DNA from: Corynebacterium ulcerans | GTDB taxonomy: Bacteria > Actinomycetota > Actinomycetes > Mycobacteriales > Mycobacteriaceae | Assembly: GCF_900187135.1 (NCBI RefSeq) | Contig: NZ_LT906443.1 | Location: 1,612,001-1,676,000, forward strand | Direction of reading: 5' to 3' | Length of the DNA: 64,000 bases | Part shown: in pieces, positions 1-9,467 of the stretch | How positions within the stretch are numbered: position 1 is the stretch's first letter | Layout of the letters: each line of letters begins with the position of its first letter | Made by a program: the position numbers and the translations under genes | The notes under the pieces: model-generated | What the model saw: the letters and a program-made list of their open reading frames with translations, nothing else | The model's database searches: none | Told to the model about the DNA's origin: nothing

Positions 1-408
1 TTGCGGGAGGTTTTGGGTTCCGTCGCTGGTTTGGGGGATGGCTTGAGCACTGGCTTGAATGTTGCGTCTACGCCTGCGGTAACGGTTACAGCTGCTCCTT
101 CCAGTACGCAGACGACAGCGCCCAAAGGAAAAATACTCACGGTGTGCGGGAACGGTCTGGGGACCTCTTTGTTCTTGAAAAACACGGTGGAACAGGTGCT
201 CGATTATTGGAAGTGGTCCCCCTACTTTTCGGTCGAAGCAACCGACACGATTTCCGCAAAGGGGCGTGCTCATGAGGCGGATTTCATACTGACTTCAGGG
301 GAGATTGCAGCGACTCTCGGTGACCTAGGTGTGCCAGTCTATATTATCCAAAACTTCACTTCACCAGCAGAAATTGATTCAGCCCTACGTCAGCTTTTCG
401 ACGTCTAA
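1..408 (+). CDS. ulaB: PTS ascorbate-type EIIB domain protein, 5' end cut by window
   Basis: C-terminal part of a phosphotransferase protein; the frame is open at the window edge, so a IIA or other domain may precede it. Residues 20-43 form an Ala/Thr/Pro-rich linker. From about residue 44 there is a IIB domain with the phospho-acceptor loop VCGNGLGTS (Cys49). This domain passes phosphate from IIA to the sugar bound by the membrane IIC component. The next gene, 11 bp downstream, is an UlaA-type IIC, so the two form one permease. Specificity for L-ascorbate is inferred from family only. The first codon of the window is TTG, but nothing marks it as the real start. Confidence 0.75.
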   Translation: MREVLGSVAGLGDGLSTGLNVASTPAVTVTAAPSSTQTTAPKGKILTVCGNGLGTSLFLKNTVEQVLDYWKWSPYFSVEATDTISAKGRAHEADFILTSGEIAATLGDLGVPVYIIQNFTSPAEIDSALRQLFDV

Positions 409-419
409 CGGAGGCACAC

Positions 420-1961
420 ATGAACGTCCTACTTTCGATTGCGGAATTTCTTGTCAACGAGATCCTTGCAGTCCCGGCATTTCTCATCGGCATCATCACG
501 GCTGTTGGTCTCGGCGCAATGGGGCGAGGCGCTGGCAAGGTTCTTGGCGGTGCGCTGAAAGCAACGCTGGGTTTTCTTCTCATCGGCGCAGGCGCGGGCC
601 TCGTTTCGGCTTCCTTGGCACCACTAGGAGTGATGATCCAGGGTGCCACCGGGGCGCATGGTGTGGTACCTACCAACGAGGCGATCGTGGGAATTGCTCA
701 GGAACACTACGGCAGCCAGGTCGCGTGGCTTATGATCCTGGGATACGCCGTATCCCTGGTGCTGGCGCGTTTCACACCACTACGCTATGTTTTCCTCACT
801 GGTCACCATGTTCTTTTTATGGCGACGTTGTTGACCATAGTGATGGCCACTGCTGGTTTTGACCCATGGGTGGTTATCATCCTCGGCGCTATCCTCCTTG
901 GCATTTTGATGGTTTCCCTCCCGGCCATCGCACATCCATGGACCCGCCGGATCACGGGCGACGACTCGGTAGCGATTGGCCACTTTGGTACCGCCGGTTA
1001 TGTAGCCGCAGGCGCCGTGGGCACGCTGGTGGGAAGCAAAGGAAAGAAAGCCAGCCCTTCTACTGAGGAAATGAAACTACCTGAAGGGCTCAGATTCCTA
1101 CGCGATTCCATGGTTGCTACTGCACTATCGATGGCGCTGATGTATGTAGTCCTAGCAGTGCTTTTTATCCTTAGGGCTGGTCAAACTGAGGCTTTCGCTG
1201 CATTTACTGAGGGGGCTACAGGCGTCGGAAATTACCTAATGCAGTCGGTAACCCAAGGCCTGCAATTCGGCGTAGCAGTAGCCGTGATCCTCTTTGGTGT
1301 ACGTACCATCCTGGGAGAGCTAGTTCCTGCTTTTCAAGGCATCGCAGAAAAAGTTGTTCCTGGAGCAATTCCTGCATTGGATTGTCCTATCGTCTTTCCG
1401 TACGCACAAAATGCTGTGCTCATAGGTTTTATCTCTTCCTTTGTTGGAGGTCTTGTCGGCTTAGCAGTGCTTTCCGTATGGCTGAACCCAGTATTCGGGG
1501 TAGCTCTGATTCTTCCCGGCCTCGTTCCACATTTTTTCACTGGTGGCGCGGCGGGCGTTTATGGCAATGCCACCGGTGGGCGCAGAGGGGCGCTATGCGG
1601 TGCTTTTACTAACGGGCTGCTCATCACTTTCCTTCCTGCGTTTCTCCTCGGAGTCCTTGGCACTTTCGGGGAAGCAAACACCACTTTTGGTGATGCAGAC
1701 TTCGGATGGTTTGGAATACTTATCGGTGGGGCGGCCCACAGGGGACAGACCGTGGGACTTATCCTGATTGTTCTTATCGGTATCGCAATCCTTGGGCTTG
1801 GTCTGTGGTCACAGAAAAAGCTTGTAGAGGGGCGCTGGGACCCTGCTTCGCATCGGCCAGGTGGACTCGGGTCGGCGGATACAAGTAGTCAAAACATTGA
1901 TGCTTATCCCCGTATAGCCCCGCCACAAGGTGCACCCGCTCCGCCGCCACCATTGGGGTAA
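420..1961 (+). CDS. ulaA: PTS ascorbate-type EIIC membrane permease
   Basis: Polytopic inner-membrane protein of 513 residues that resembles the UlaA/SgaT family, which translocates L-ascorbate or a related acid sugar while it is phosphorylated through IIB. About ten or more hydrophobic segments run from the N-terminus (LVNEILAVPAFLIGIITAVG) to about residue 465. The ATG follows GGAGGCACAC, a good ribosome-binding site, and lies just after the IIB gene. The last ~35 residues are hydrophilic and end in a proline-rich stretch (APPQGAPAPPPPLG), unusual for the family and probably cytosolic. Substrate is inferred, since UlaA relatives with other substrates exist. Confidence 0.8.
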   Translation: MNVLLSIAEFLVNEILAVPAFLIGIITAVGLGAMGRGAGKVLGGALKATLGFLLIGAGAGLVSASLAPLGVMIQGATGAHGVVPTNEAIVGIAQEHYGSQVAWLMILGYAVSLVLARFTPLRYVFLTGHHVLFMATLLTIVMATAGFDPWVVIILGAILLGILMVSLPAIAHPWTRRITGDDSVAIGHFGTAGYVAAGAVGTLVGSKGKKASPSTEEMKLPEGLRFLRDSMVATALSMALMYVVLAVLFILRAGQTEAFAAFTEGATGVGNYLMQSVTQGLQFGVAVAVILFGVRTILGELVPAFQGIAEKVVPGAIPALDCPIVFPYAQNAVLIGFISSFVGGLVGLAVLSVWLNPVFGVALILPGLVPHFFTGGAAGVYGNATGGRRGALCGAFTNGLLITFLPAFLLGVLGTFGEANTTFGDADFGWFGILIGGAAHRGQTVGLILIVLIGIAILGLGLWSQKKLVEGRWDPASHRPGGLGSADTSSQNIDAYPRIAPPQGAPAPPPPLG

Positions 1962-1978
1962 GTCTGCCGAAGCCTAGT

Positions 1979-4453
1979 TTATGAGAGCGCTTTTTTAGTC
2001 TTTCCGGTGGCTAACGCTGTTGTAGGATCTTCTGGCCAGGGATGCTTGGGATAACGTCCTCGCATCTCTGAGCGGACGTGGCCGTAGGGGCCAGCCCAGA
2101 AACTGCGCAAGTCATCGGTGACGGCCAGTGGTCTACCCGCCGGAGATAAAAGATGGAATTGCAGTGGTTGTCCGCAGATAATAGGGGAGTCGTGCAGTCC
2201 AAAGCATTCTTGTAGTTTGACGCTGATCTTAGGCCGTTCGTCGGAGTAATCAATGCTGACGCTGCGGCCGCTGGGCACGCGCAGGGCACTAGGTGCTAAT
2301 TCCTCTAACTGCGTGGCCTCGGGCCATGGAAGCAGCCGTTGGAGCGCTGGATATATATCGATTTTGGCGATGGGCGTCCCCGATACAAGAAGATCGATCT
2401 CTGGAGTGAGCCATTCTTGTACAGCAATGGAATCGACGTCGGGCCAAGGGGCGCCGTAACAATCGAATACGTGGCGGAGTCGATTTTTCAGGGACGAAGC
2501 TTTCTCTGAAAAATTAAAGAGGGTCAATCCGTGAGATCGCATTACCTCCGCAAGCGCTTTCCGTGCGGATTCTCCTTCCAAAGCGCAAGGCGTTGAGTTG
2601 AGTACGATGGCGCCTGCTCGCGTCACGCGACTTCCTCGTAGCTTTCCTTCAACGAACGTGGCTGTGACCTCTTCGGACGTGCCAATGATCTCTAACGCAG
2701 TGTCCTGATCGATAGCAGCCGCCGTATGAATAACCGCATGGTTCTGAACCCCTTGTGGCAAAGCGACTTCTGCGATAGCCAGCCATGGCGCGCCCGATAA
2801 CGATGGAATGTTGCGGAGAACCGCTCTTGTACCTTTGGCCAATAAATATGATTCGCCCTCTGCCCGAGCAATGTTTTCTGGGAAAGCACGCCCAATGGCT
2901 TCTCCAGGAGAAACCATGGGGGCGGACTTTTCCTGGTAGGCGTGGCGCTCGGGAGAAGAAACACCACCTTTGTGTGAAAGGAGTCTTTCTAATCTAGTTT
3001 TCTCTGACTCATAGTGGCGCTGCCCAGTAAGGTTTCGGATTTCTTTGGAAACATCGCCTCGAATATGCGCGCCTAAGGCGGCGACAGTGGGGATTGCTGA
3101 AACACCGCACTCCAGGAGGGACCGTCCGAGCCGTGGGTCTGTAGGGAGCGTTGTTAGTGTACGACCAAGTTCTGTGCAATGCCCTGAAGCATCCAGGGCT
3201 CCTAATCGAGTAAGCGTATCTAGTGCTTGCGCCATTGCTGCTGTTGGTGGGGCGGTAAGCAGCGGGAATCCTTTACCTTCTGGGGCACCCCAGCTAGCTA
3301 AGAATAAGGCTGCTTGAGTGAGATCGGCGGAAGATATTTCTGGTGAGATATGGGGGCTAAAGTGAGAGAACTCTTGGGCTGAATAACACCGCAGTACGCT
3401 ACCTGGTCCCTCACGTCCAGCTCGGCCAGCTCTCTGATCTGCAGAAGATTGACTAGTGCTTACCGTGATCAGACCGTTCATTCCTCTTCCCGCATCCCGT
3501 TTAGGGACACGAGAAAGTCCTGCGTCAACGACGATTCTCACGCCAGGGACGGTAAGAGAGCTTTCCGCGATAGAAGTGGATACGACTATTCGTTGTTCAT
3601 CGGGGCGAAGCGCAGCTTCTTGCTCGGTGTTGTTCAGTTGCCCATGCAGTGGAAGAACCTTGATGTGTGTAGCAGACTCTAGCGCAGCGCAGACGGCGGA
3701 AACCTCACGGACACCGGGGACAAAGATGAGCGCAGAATTCTCTGACTGGGATACAGCCTGTGCGGTCACTGAGGCTAGATGATGGATGTAGTCCCGACTG
3801 AACTCCGAGCGCCCTGGTGCAGGAAGATAATCTATGTTCACGGGGTGCGTAATTGCATCTACTGCCACAATGGGAGCTGCGCCGACAAGACGTGAAAAGT
3901 TGTACGCATCTACAGTTGCAGACATAACTGCGAGGAGTAAGTCGGGACGCAACTCTCGGAGTTCGATGAGCATACCGAGAACCAAGTCGGTATCTAGTTG
4001 TCGCTCGTGAACCTCGTCCACGATGACTGCTGAAACTCCAGGCAATTCTGGGTCTGAGATAAGGCGCCGCAGAAGCACTCCTGGAGTAACAAACTCTACG
4101 AGCTTGCCGTGCTGAGACTCTCCTCGCATACTGAAGCCCACGCGCGCGTCCTTTTTATGTGAGCCATCGAGGAACATGAGTCGATGAGCAGCTGCGCGGA
4201 CAGCGACACGACGAGGCACCACCACAAGTACTTTTCCCTGATTTTGAGGCCTGCTTTTACGCAGAATATTGGCAATCAGTGGCGGAACGACTGTAGTTTT
4301 TCCTGTACCTGGTGGAGCTTGGACTATCACGACACCAGAAGAGAACAAAGCCGATTCTATTGCGGAAATCGAACCCATAACTGGAAGCCCGCTGCCAATG
4401 GAATCGAGATCAAAGAAAGTCATAGTGGGATATATGCTACTGCGTGACATCAT
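1979..4453 (-). CDS. hrpB: ATP-dependent helicase HrpB
   Basis: DExH-box helicase of 824 residues, normal for HrpB. Walker A GTGKT is at 49-53, the DEVH box at 146-149, SAT at 178-180, and motif VI QRAGRAGR at 340-347. The helicase-associated and HrpB C-terminal regions follow. It is expected to be an NTP-driven helicase in the cytosol; its cellular role is poorly defined in bacteria. The start shown overlaps the upstream acetyltransferase stop by 17 bp, implying coupling. A second ATG at residue 11 (4423), leading into TFFDLDSIG, is an alternative start. Confidence 0.9.
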   Translation of the reverse strand: MMSRSSIYPTMTFFDLDSIGSGLPVMGSISAIESALFSSGVVIVQAPPGTGKTTVVPPLIANILRKSRPQNQGKVLVVVPRRVAVRAAAHRLMFLDGSHKKDARVGFSMRGESQHGKLVEFVTPGVLLRRLISDPELPGVSAVIVDEVHERQLDTDLVLGMLIELRELRPDLLLAVMSATVDAYNFSRLVGAAPIVAVDAITHPVNIDYLPAPGRSEFSRDYIHHLASVTAQAVSQSENSALIFVPGVREVSAVCAALESATHIKVLPLHGQLNNTEQEAALRPDEQRIVVSTSIAESSLTVPGVRIVVDAGLSRVPKRDAGRGMNGLITVSTSQSSADQRAGRAGREGPGSVLRCYSAQEFSHFSPHISPEISSADLTQAALFLASWGAPEGKGFPLLTAPPTAAMAQALDTLTRLGALDASGHCTELGRTLTTLPTDPRLGRSLLECGVSAIPTVAALGAHIRGDVSKEIRNLTGQRHYESEKTRLERLLSHKGGVSSPERHAYQEKSAPMVSPGEAIGRAFPENIARAEGESYLLAKGTRAVLRNIPSLSGAPWLAIAEVALPQGVQNHAVIHTAAAIDQDTALEIIGTSEEVTATFVEGKLRGSRVTRAGAIVLNSTPCALEGESARKALAEVMRSHGLTLFNFSEKASSLKNRLRHVFDCYGAPWPDVDSIAVQEWLTPEIDLLVSGTPIAKIDIYPALQRLLPWPEATQLEELAPSALRVPSGRSVSIDYSDERPKISVKLQECFGLHDSPIICGQPLQFHLLSPAGRPLAVTDDLRSFWAGPYGHVRSEMRGRYPKHPWPEDPTTALATGKTKKALS

Positions 4454-5132
4454 CAGTTCTCACTGCCGATTTGAGGCCTTGAATCGGAAGCCCTGCAGCT
4501 AACTCTGATCGTTCATAACTAGCTTCTGAAGGCATTCTGACGACGCGCGCGGGTTGTCCCATAGCAATGGCATAATCAGGAATGTCTTTAGAAACGATGC
4601 TGCCAGCCCCGATAACCGCGTGTTGTCCGATTGAAACACCTGGTAACACAATTACTCCTGCACCCAACCAAGTATGATCGCCTATGGCAATGGGATGGGC
4701 TATCTCCCAGCCACCTGCTCGCATCTCCGCATCATCAACGGGATGTGTGACCGTGACGAGCTGGCAATTGGGCCCGATCATGGCATGGGCGCCAATGGTT
4801 ACTTCAGCAGTATCAAGGATCGTCACATTGTAATTAATAAAGGCATCTTTGCCCACGGTGGTATTGCACCCGTACTCAATGGTCATCGGTTGTTTAATTG
4901 TGCAATCCTCAGATTGAGGGCTCAATATGTGCATGAGTAGCTGCTTTAGTCGCTTTGAATCCGATGGTCGTGTGTGGTTGTAGTCATACACCAACTCTGC
5001 GGTCCGCTCGGTTTGTTCTCTAATCTCAGCAGATACTGGAAGGTGCCATTTTTGTCTGCGAAGATCGTTCAAAGTGCTGTGGTTTAGAGGATCAAAGTTC
5101 ATGTGCACGATTCTAAAAACTGCGTTTGACAT
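4437..5132 (-). CDS. sugar O-acetyltransferase (LacA/Maa/NodL type)
   Basis: Left-handed beta-helix acetyltransferase that moves acetyl from acetyl-CoA to a sugar hydroxyl. The N-terminal maltose-acetyltransferase cap contains YDYNHTRPSD. Hexapeptide repeats run from about residue 85 to 205, with the catalytic-region motif VTVTHPVDDAEMRAGG and the usual C-terminal GQPARVVR. At 231 residues it is slightly longer than LacA/Maa (about 185-205). The extra residues are N-terminal, so a later start such as the ATG at 5102 is possible. Transcribed divergently from the AlkB-like gene, 19 bp away, and apparently co-transcribed with hrpB. The acceptor sugar is unknown. Confidence 0.85.
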   Translation of the reverse strand: MSNAVFRIVHMNFDPLNHSTLNDLRRQKWHLPVSAEIREQTERTAELVYDYNHTRPSDSKRLKQLLMHILSPQSEDCTIKQPMTIEYGCNTTVGKDAFINYNVTILDTAEVTIGAHAMIGPNCQLVTVTHPVDDAEMRAGGWEIAHPIAIGDHTWLGAGVIVLPGVSIGQHAVIGAGSIVSKDIPDYAIAMGQPARVVRMPSEASYERSELAAGLPIQGLKSAVRTDDVTQ

Positions 5133-5151
5133 TGCTACTACATTTGGGTGA

Positions 5152-5838
5152 GTGCCTACGCTTTTCGATTCTTATCCCGTACCTAGATCTCCGCAGGTAG
5201 TCAGGCCTGGGATCGTGCATCTCCCTGGTTTTCTCTCGCTCGCAGAACAGCGCGCAATGGTGGGGAAAGCGCGTGCAGTTGCGCGTCGATTAGCTCATAC
5301 GCTTTTGGCAATGCACCAGCAGCAGTGGAAAACAGGGACGATGAGTGCGCATCTTATGTCGTTGGGAAAGCACTGGGAATATAGATCTCATCAGTATGTA
5401 TCCGAATGGCAGGGGCAGAAAGTTCCTGCCATCCCAGACAGATTTTTGGTTCAAGCATATGAAGCCATGCGGCAGGCAGCCTGTCTCGATTCCTCCTTGG
5501 CCCCGTGGACTTCTGATTACCGTATCGATGCTGCACTCGTGAACTACTATCCGCCAGGCTCAGGGATGGGGCTACATCAAGATGCTTTCGAGGAGTCCTC
5601 GGCCCCGGTTGTTTCACTATCCATAGGGGCCACGGCGGTGTTTAGAGCAGGAAACTCGGAAAATCGGAATAAGCCCTGGCAAGACGTACTGTTATTAAGT
5701 GGCGATGCACTTGTATTTGGCGGTCCTTCGAGGAAGATATTTCACGGTATTAAGCGTATCGACGCCGCCACTGTCCCGGACAACTGCGGGCTTGAAAAGG
5801 GGCGAATCAATATGACTTTTAGGCAGGTAGAGCTGTAG
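5152..5838 (+). CDS. AlkB-like 2-oxoglutarate/Fe(II) dioxygenase
   Basis: Member of the AlkB family, which repairs 1-methyladenine and 3-methylcytosine by oxidative demethylation using Fe(II) and 2-oxoglutarate. Iron ligands are visible: H142 and D144 in LHQD and H198 in IFHG. The 2-oxoglutarate arginines are R218 and R224 in GRINMTFRQ. The preceding NYYPPGSGMG is the standard AlkB lead-in. Length (228) matches E. coli AlkB (216). The GTG start has no clear ribosome-binding site. TACATT at 5139-5144 would place transcription start about at the GTG, so a leaderless mRNA is plausible. The tag gene follows, which fits alkylation repair. Confidence 0.88.
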   Translation: MPTLFDSYPVPRSPQVVRPGIVHLPGFLSLAEQRAMVGKARAVARRLAHTLLAMHQQQWKTGTMSAHLMSLGKHWEYRSHQYVSEWQGQKVPAIPDRFLVQAYEAMRQAACLDSSLAPWTSDYRIDAALVNYYPPGSGMGLHQDAFEESSAPVVSLSIGATAVFRAGNSENRNKPWQDVLLLSGDALVFGGPSRKIFHGIKRIDAATVPDNCGLEKGRINMTFRQVEL

Positions 5839-5912
5839 TTTTTCGCCTTGTTAGCTGGCTGAAGGGGTGGGGAGGGGGTATGAGCGTCATAGCGAGTTTA
5901 TAGAGTGGCCAC

Positions 5913-6581
5913 ATGAATACCAGCAATGCACTGAAACCATTGAACACAAGCGCCGTACTTACAAAGGGGCTTGTTGTAGGTGAAGACGGACGAGTACGCC
6001 CTGAATGGGCCGCAAAAGACCCGTTGCTCAAAGAATATTACGACTATGAATGGGGAAAACCTGTTCACACAGAATCAGGCTTATTAGAGCGCTTGTCGTT
6101 AGAGGCATTCCAATCTGGTCTCAGCTGGGCAACCGTGTTGCGCAAACGCGATGCTTTTCGCACAGAATTTTATGATTTTGATGCGGATACAGTTGCTCGT
6201 TTTACGGAGGGCGACGTCGTTCGTTTATTAGGATGCTCTGGAATTATCAGAAATCGTCGCAAGATTGAAGCCGTAATAACTAATGCGCGTGCGACGATTG
6301 CTTTGCGTGAAACTGGGGGATTAGATGCTTTTATTTGGGGATTTGCGCCTAAAGACCATCAACCGCCAGCTACGCTATCAGATACTCCCACGGTTTCTAA
6401 TGACTCAAAAGCCTTAGCAAAAGCGCTGAAGAAAGCCGGTTTTACCTTTATCGGCCCAACGACGTGCTACGCGCTAAGCCAGGCTATTGGAATGATCGAT
6501 GATAGGCCTGTGGGAGCATCGAAATTACTCGACGATGATCTGCATAAAGGAGTAGCGGCATGCCAAAGACCGCAATTGTAA
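5913..6581 (+). CDS. tag: DNA-3-methyladenine glycosylase I
   Basis: Base-excision enzyme that removes 3-methyladenine from DNA. Diagnostic segments are YYDYEWGKPVH (42-52), LSLEAFQSGLSW with the catalytic-type Glu64, and the C-terminal GFTFIGPTTCYALSQAIGMIDD. It is 222 residues against about 190 for E. coli Tag, the extra being a 30-residue N-terminal lead. The typical first zinc cysteine near the N-terminus is not evident, so zinc binding may be incomplete. The 3' end overlaps the next gene by 22 bp, indicating co-transcription. Confidence 0.92.
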   Translation: MNTSNALKPLNTSAVLTKGLVVGEDGRVRPEWAAKDPLLKEYYDYEWGKPVHTESGLLERLSLEAFQSGLSWATVLRKRDAFRTEFYDFDADTVARFTEGDVVRLLGCSGIIRNRRKIEAVITNARATIALRETGGLDAFIWGFAPKDHQPPATLSDTPTVSNDSKALAKALKKAGFTFIGPTTCYALSQAIGMIDDRPVGASKLLDDDLHKGVAACQRPQL

Positions 6582-7261
6582 CTGGGGGCTCTTCTGGAAT
6601 CGGGGAAGCCACAGCTAGGGCGTTGGCTTCCGATGGCTGGCATGTCATTGTGGCAGCACGCCGGATGGACAGATTAAACCGCATTGCATCAGAGATTGGT
6701 GGTGAGGCTATACAACTAGATGTGACTAGTGATGAGTCAGTTGCTCATTTTGCTTCCTGTATTCAACAGTGTCACCTTCTTGTCAATAATGCTGGGGGTG
6801 CGCTTGGTTTAGACCCCATAGCGGAGGCATCGGTTGCAGACTGGCAATGGATGTACGAAACTAACGTACTTGGCACACTCCGAGTGACCCGCTCTCTTCT
6901 CGATGTACTCAACGGCGGCGCACAGATCATAAATATTAGTTCCATTGCTGGTATCGCTCCCTATGCAGGTGGTGCGGGCTATAACGCAGCAAAGTTTGGT
7001 GTTACCGCTATCAATAAAGTGATGCGCATTGAGTTTGCTCAGCGTAATCTACGGGTAACGGAAATTAATCCAGGACGAGTGAAAACGGACTTTTCGCTCA
7101 TCCGTTTTCACGGTGATCAAGCTAAAGCCGATGCAGTTTATGCAGACAAGCTCAACCTCACTGCAGAAGATATTGCCGAGTCCATCAGATGGGTAGCTTC
7201 AGTTCCCGAGCATATGAACATTGATCGGATGGTCATTACTCCGCGCGATCAGATCGTTTAA
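6560..7261 (+). CDS. SDR family NAD(P)-dependent oxidoreductase
   Basis: Classical short-chain dehydrogenase of 233 residues. The coenzyme motif TGGSSGIG is at 8-15, NNAG at 76-79, active-site serine at 127-128, and YNAAK with Tyr141 and Lys145. AARRMDR after the second strand, with paired arginines, suggests NADP(H), as in YdfG-type 3-hydroxy acid dehydrogenases. Substrate unknown. Overlaps tag by 22 bp; the LysE-type exporter starts 11 bp later, so the three are probably one transcript. Confidence 0.88.
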   Translation: MPKTAIVTGGSSGIGEATARALASDGWHVIVAARRMDRLNRIASEIGGEAIQLDVTSDESVAHFASCIQQCHLLVNNAGGALGLDPIAEASVADWQWMYETNVLGTLRVTRSLLDVLNGGAQIINISSIAGIAPYAGGAGYNAAKFGVTAINKVMRIEFAQRNLRVTEINPGRVKTDFSLIRFHGDQAKADAVYADKLNLTAEDIAESIRWVASVPEHMNIDRMVITPRDQIV

Positions 7262-7272
7262 GAGGAGAAAAC

Positions 7273-7938
7273 GTGACGCTAGGGGAACTTGGTGCGCTTT
7301 TTGTTGTATGGGTATGCGTGTTAATTTTGCCGGGCCCAGATTTGCTTCAGGTCATTCGGGTGGGGACAAAAGACCGTCGCGCTGGCGTCTGGTGTGCCAT
7401 AGGAATCATGATGGGAAGCACCATATGGATTGTTGCTTCCCTTATGGGTTTATCCACGATCTTCATGGCACAGCCCGTCCTCATGCGTCTCGTACAGATC
7501 ATCGGGGGTTGCTATATTGCTTGGATTGGATTCACCTCTTTGAAATCCGGCTTTCAAGGGATACGGGACCTGAAACACGGCCCTTCACCGGACATGATTG
7601 TGAACAGTCTGCAGCAAGACAATGAAACTTTGAGGCTGTTTCATGCACTAAAAACTGGAATGGCAACCAACCTATCCAATCCCAAGGCATTAGTGTTTTT
7701 TGCATCAGTATTTGCACAGTTCCTTCATCCGGATATGAGCGTTGCTTGGACTATTTTTATTGCCGTTTTTCTCATCACGATTGGCCTGTGCTGGTTTATT
7801 AGTTTTGCGGTGATGGTGCGGGTACTGGCAGAAAGATTGCTAAGAAATGGTCTCTGGCTGGACATGATTGCTGGCGCATTATTCGTGATTATCTCTGTAG
7901 TTATGGTTTTTGAGGGGATTACGGGGATTGTGCGATAA
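7273..7938 (+). CDS. LysE/RhtB family translocator
   Basis: Membrane exporter of the LysE superfamily, whose members export amino acids or related metabolites. About six hydrophobic segments fit the fold, with the conserved N-terminal PGPDLLQV and GxxxG-type first helices. The segment ATNLSNPKALVFFASVFAQF is a family hallmark. The GTG start follows AAGAGGAG with good spacing. Length 221 is slightly above the usual 205-212. Substrate cannot be read from sequence. Confidence 0.88.
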   Translation: MTLGELGALFVVWVCVLILPGPDLLQVIRVGTKDRRAGVWCAIGIMMGSTIWIVASLMGLSTIFMAQPVLMRLVQIIGGCYIAWIGFTSLKSGFQGIRDLKHGPSPDMIVNSLQQDNETLRLFHALKTGMATNLSNPKALVFFASVFAQFLHPDMSVAWTIFIAVFLITIGLCWFISFAVMVRVLAERLLRNGLWLDMIAGALFVIISVVMVFEGITGIVR

Positions 7939-7989
7939 AAGTAGACTAAGAGTGCTTTTTCGTTTCAGTATGACAAGTTGGGAGACATT

Positions 7990-8310
7990 ATGATTGTTAC
8001 TACGACCAGTGTTGTTTCTGGCCGGGAAATTTCTGAGTACGTCCGGGTGGTGGCGGGAGAAACCATCGTCGGTATCAACGTGTTCAAAGATATTACTGCT
8101 GGTTTTAGAAACCTGGTGGGTGGCAGAAGCCAGGCTTATGAAGGTGAAGTGAAAAACGCGCGCGAACAAGCTTTAGCGGAGATGGTGCAGCGTGCCATCG
8201 AGCTCGGCGCTGAAGGCGTAGTTGGCGTGGACATTGACTATCAAACTCTCGGCTCAGATAACGGAATGATGATGGTTTCTGCGACCGGTACAGCAGTGCG
8301 TTTTGCCTAA
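7990..8310 (+). CDS. YbjQ/UPF0145 family protein
   Basis: Small cytosolic protein of 106 residues in the YbjQ (heavy-metal-binding-domain-like) family. It shows the family pattern [11 protein letters not shown] near the N-terminus, a central helix [17 protein letters not shown], and [16 protein letters not shown]. The function of this family is not established. The ATG at 7990 is preferred over an in-frame TTG at 7978 because GGGAG lies 6 nt before it. It is 51 bp downstream of the LysE gene and may have its own promoter. Confidence 0.85.
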   Translation: MIVTTTSVVSGREISEYVRVVAGETIVGINVFKDITAGFRNLVGGRSQAYEGEVKNAREQALAEMVQRAIELGAEGVVGVDIDYQTLGSDNGMMMVSATGTAVRFA

Positions 8311-8348
8311 AATTACTAGGTGGCGGGCTGCACGATAGACTAGGCATC

Positions 8349-8639
8349 ATGCAAGCGCAGGATGTCACCATTCGTGACCAAGAGATCAAGCTAGGTCAAT
8401 TTATTAAGCTCGCCAGTCTTGTAGAGACCGGTGGAATCGCAAAAGAAGTCATTGCGAACGGTGAGGTCACGGTTAATGGTGCCGTGGACACTCGCCGTGG
8501 TAAGAAGCTTCGCGACGGAGACGTGGTCTGTATAGGCGCACTCTGCGCCCGCGTTAAAACCGTGGCTGAAGAAGATGACTACTTTGACGAGAAGACAGCC
8601 GATGACGACTTCGACCCGGAAGTATGGAGGAACATCTAA
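8349..8639 (+). CDS. S4-domain RNA-binding protein (YaaA/YbcJ-like)
   Basis: Protein of 96 residues with an S4 RNA-binding domain: IKLGQFIKLASLVETGG, then VIANGEVTVNGAVDTRRGKK, then RDGDVV. This is the compact S4 form found in YbcJ/YaaA-like proteins, thought to bind structured RNA. The C-terminal 25 residues are very acidic (EEDDYFDEKTADDDFDPE), a common actinobacterial tail. The stop overlaps the next ATG (TAATG), so translation is likely coupled to the VOC gene. Target RNA unknown. Confidence 0.87.
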   Translation: MQAQDVTIRDQEIKLGQFIKLASLVETGGIAKEVIANGEVTVNGAVDTRRGKKLRDGDVVCIGALCARVKTVAEEDDYFDEKTADDDFDPEVWRNI

Positions 8640-9463
8640 TGCCAGCTTTCCAAGCTGCATCGGGAATGCCATACTGGATTGATCTGACCTCCAGTGACCT
8701 GCGTAAATCAACGTATTTCTATGCGCAGGTATTGGGATGGGAAATCGAAGAATTTGGTCAGGATTACTATCTAGCCCGCGTGCAAGGACTCCCAGTCGCA
8801 GGATTTATTAAAAGACCAGAGGATCAGCAGCAAGCTGATACCTGGGTGACCTACTTTCTGACTGATGACATTCACGCTGATTGTGAGAGCGTCGAAAAGC
8901 TAGGTGGGCGTGTGCTTGCGGCGCCGATGGAAGTGCGACTCGGTCTTATGTCCATTGTCGTGGATAATTCGGGTGCCCTTTTTGGATTAATCCAGCCGGC
9001 TGGAGAAGATGCTTTTATTGCAGCCGGTGAACCAGGGACGCCTGTTTGGCATGAGCTAACGTGTACAACTAATTATGCCAAAGCAGTGGAATTCTACCCC
9101 TCCCTATTCAACTGGACCACGGCGACGATGGACTCGGATCATAATTTTGAGTACACCACAGCAGAGACCGATGGGGGTGCTTTCGCTGGGATTTTCAATG
9201 CAGAAGGGCAGTTTCCTCCCCAGGTGCCCAGTTTTTGGCAGACCTATCTTGGCGTCTCCAATATGGATGAAGCAGTGCGGAAGGCAAAGGAATACGGCGG
9301 AGAAGTAATTCGTGAGCCATTTGCTTCAGAATTTGGTTTGATGAGCATCATTTCCGATTCAACAGGTGCCACGGTGACAATATGTGAAGTGGAAGAAGCC
9401 GTGGAAGAAGGACGTGAGTCCGACCCTCTGGAGGGGATCGATCTCAGCCAATTCGGTCTTTAA
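8639..9463 (+). CDS. VOC family protein, two glyoxalase-fold domains
   Basis: Protein of 274 residues with tandem vicinal-oxygen-chelate domains. The first begins YWIDLTSSDLRKSTYFYAQV and the second begins near PVWHELTCTTNYAKAVEFY. The arrangement resembles mycobacterial CFP30B/TB27.3 (Rv0577). Enzymatic activity is not known for most of these, and metal ligands are not fully conserved by eye. The start at 8639 is chosen because GGAGG (8626-8630) precedes it. A paralogue lies at 48506. Confidence 0.85.
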   Translation: MPAFQAASGMPYWIDLTSSDLRKSTYFYAQVLGWEIEEFGQDYYLARVQGLPVAGFIKRPEDQQQADTWVTYFLTDDIHADCESVEKLGGRVLAAPMEVRLGLMSIVVDNSGALFGLIQPAGEDAFIAAGEPGTPVWHELTCTTNYAKAVEFYPSLFNWTTATMDSDHNFEYTTAETDGGAFAGIFNAEGQFPPQVPSFWQTYLGVSNMDEAVRKAKEYGGEVIREPFASEFGLMSIISDSTGATVTICEVEEAVEEGRESDPLEGIDLSQFGL

Positions 9464-9467
9464 ACAC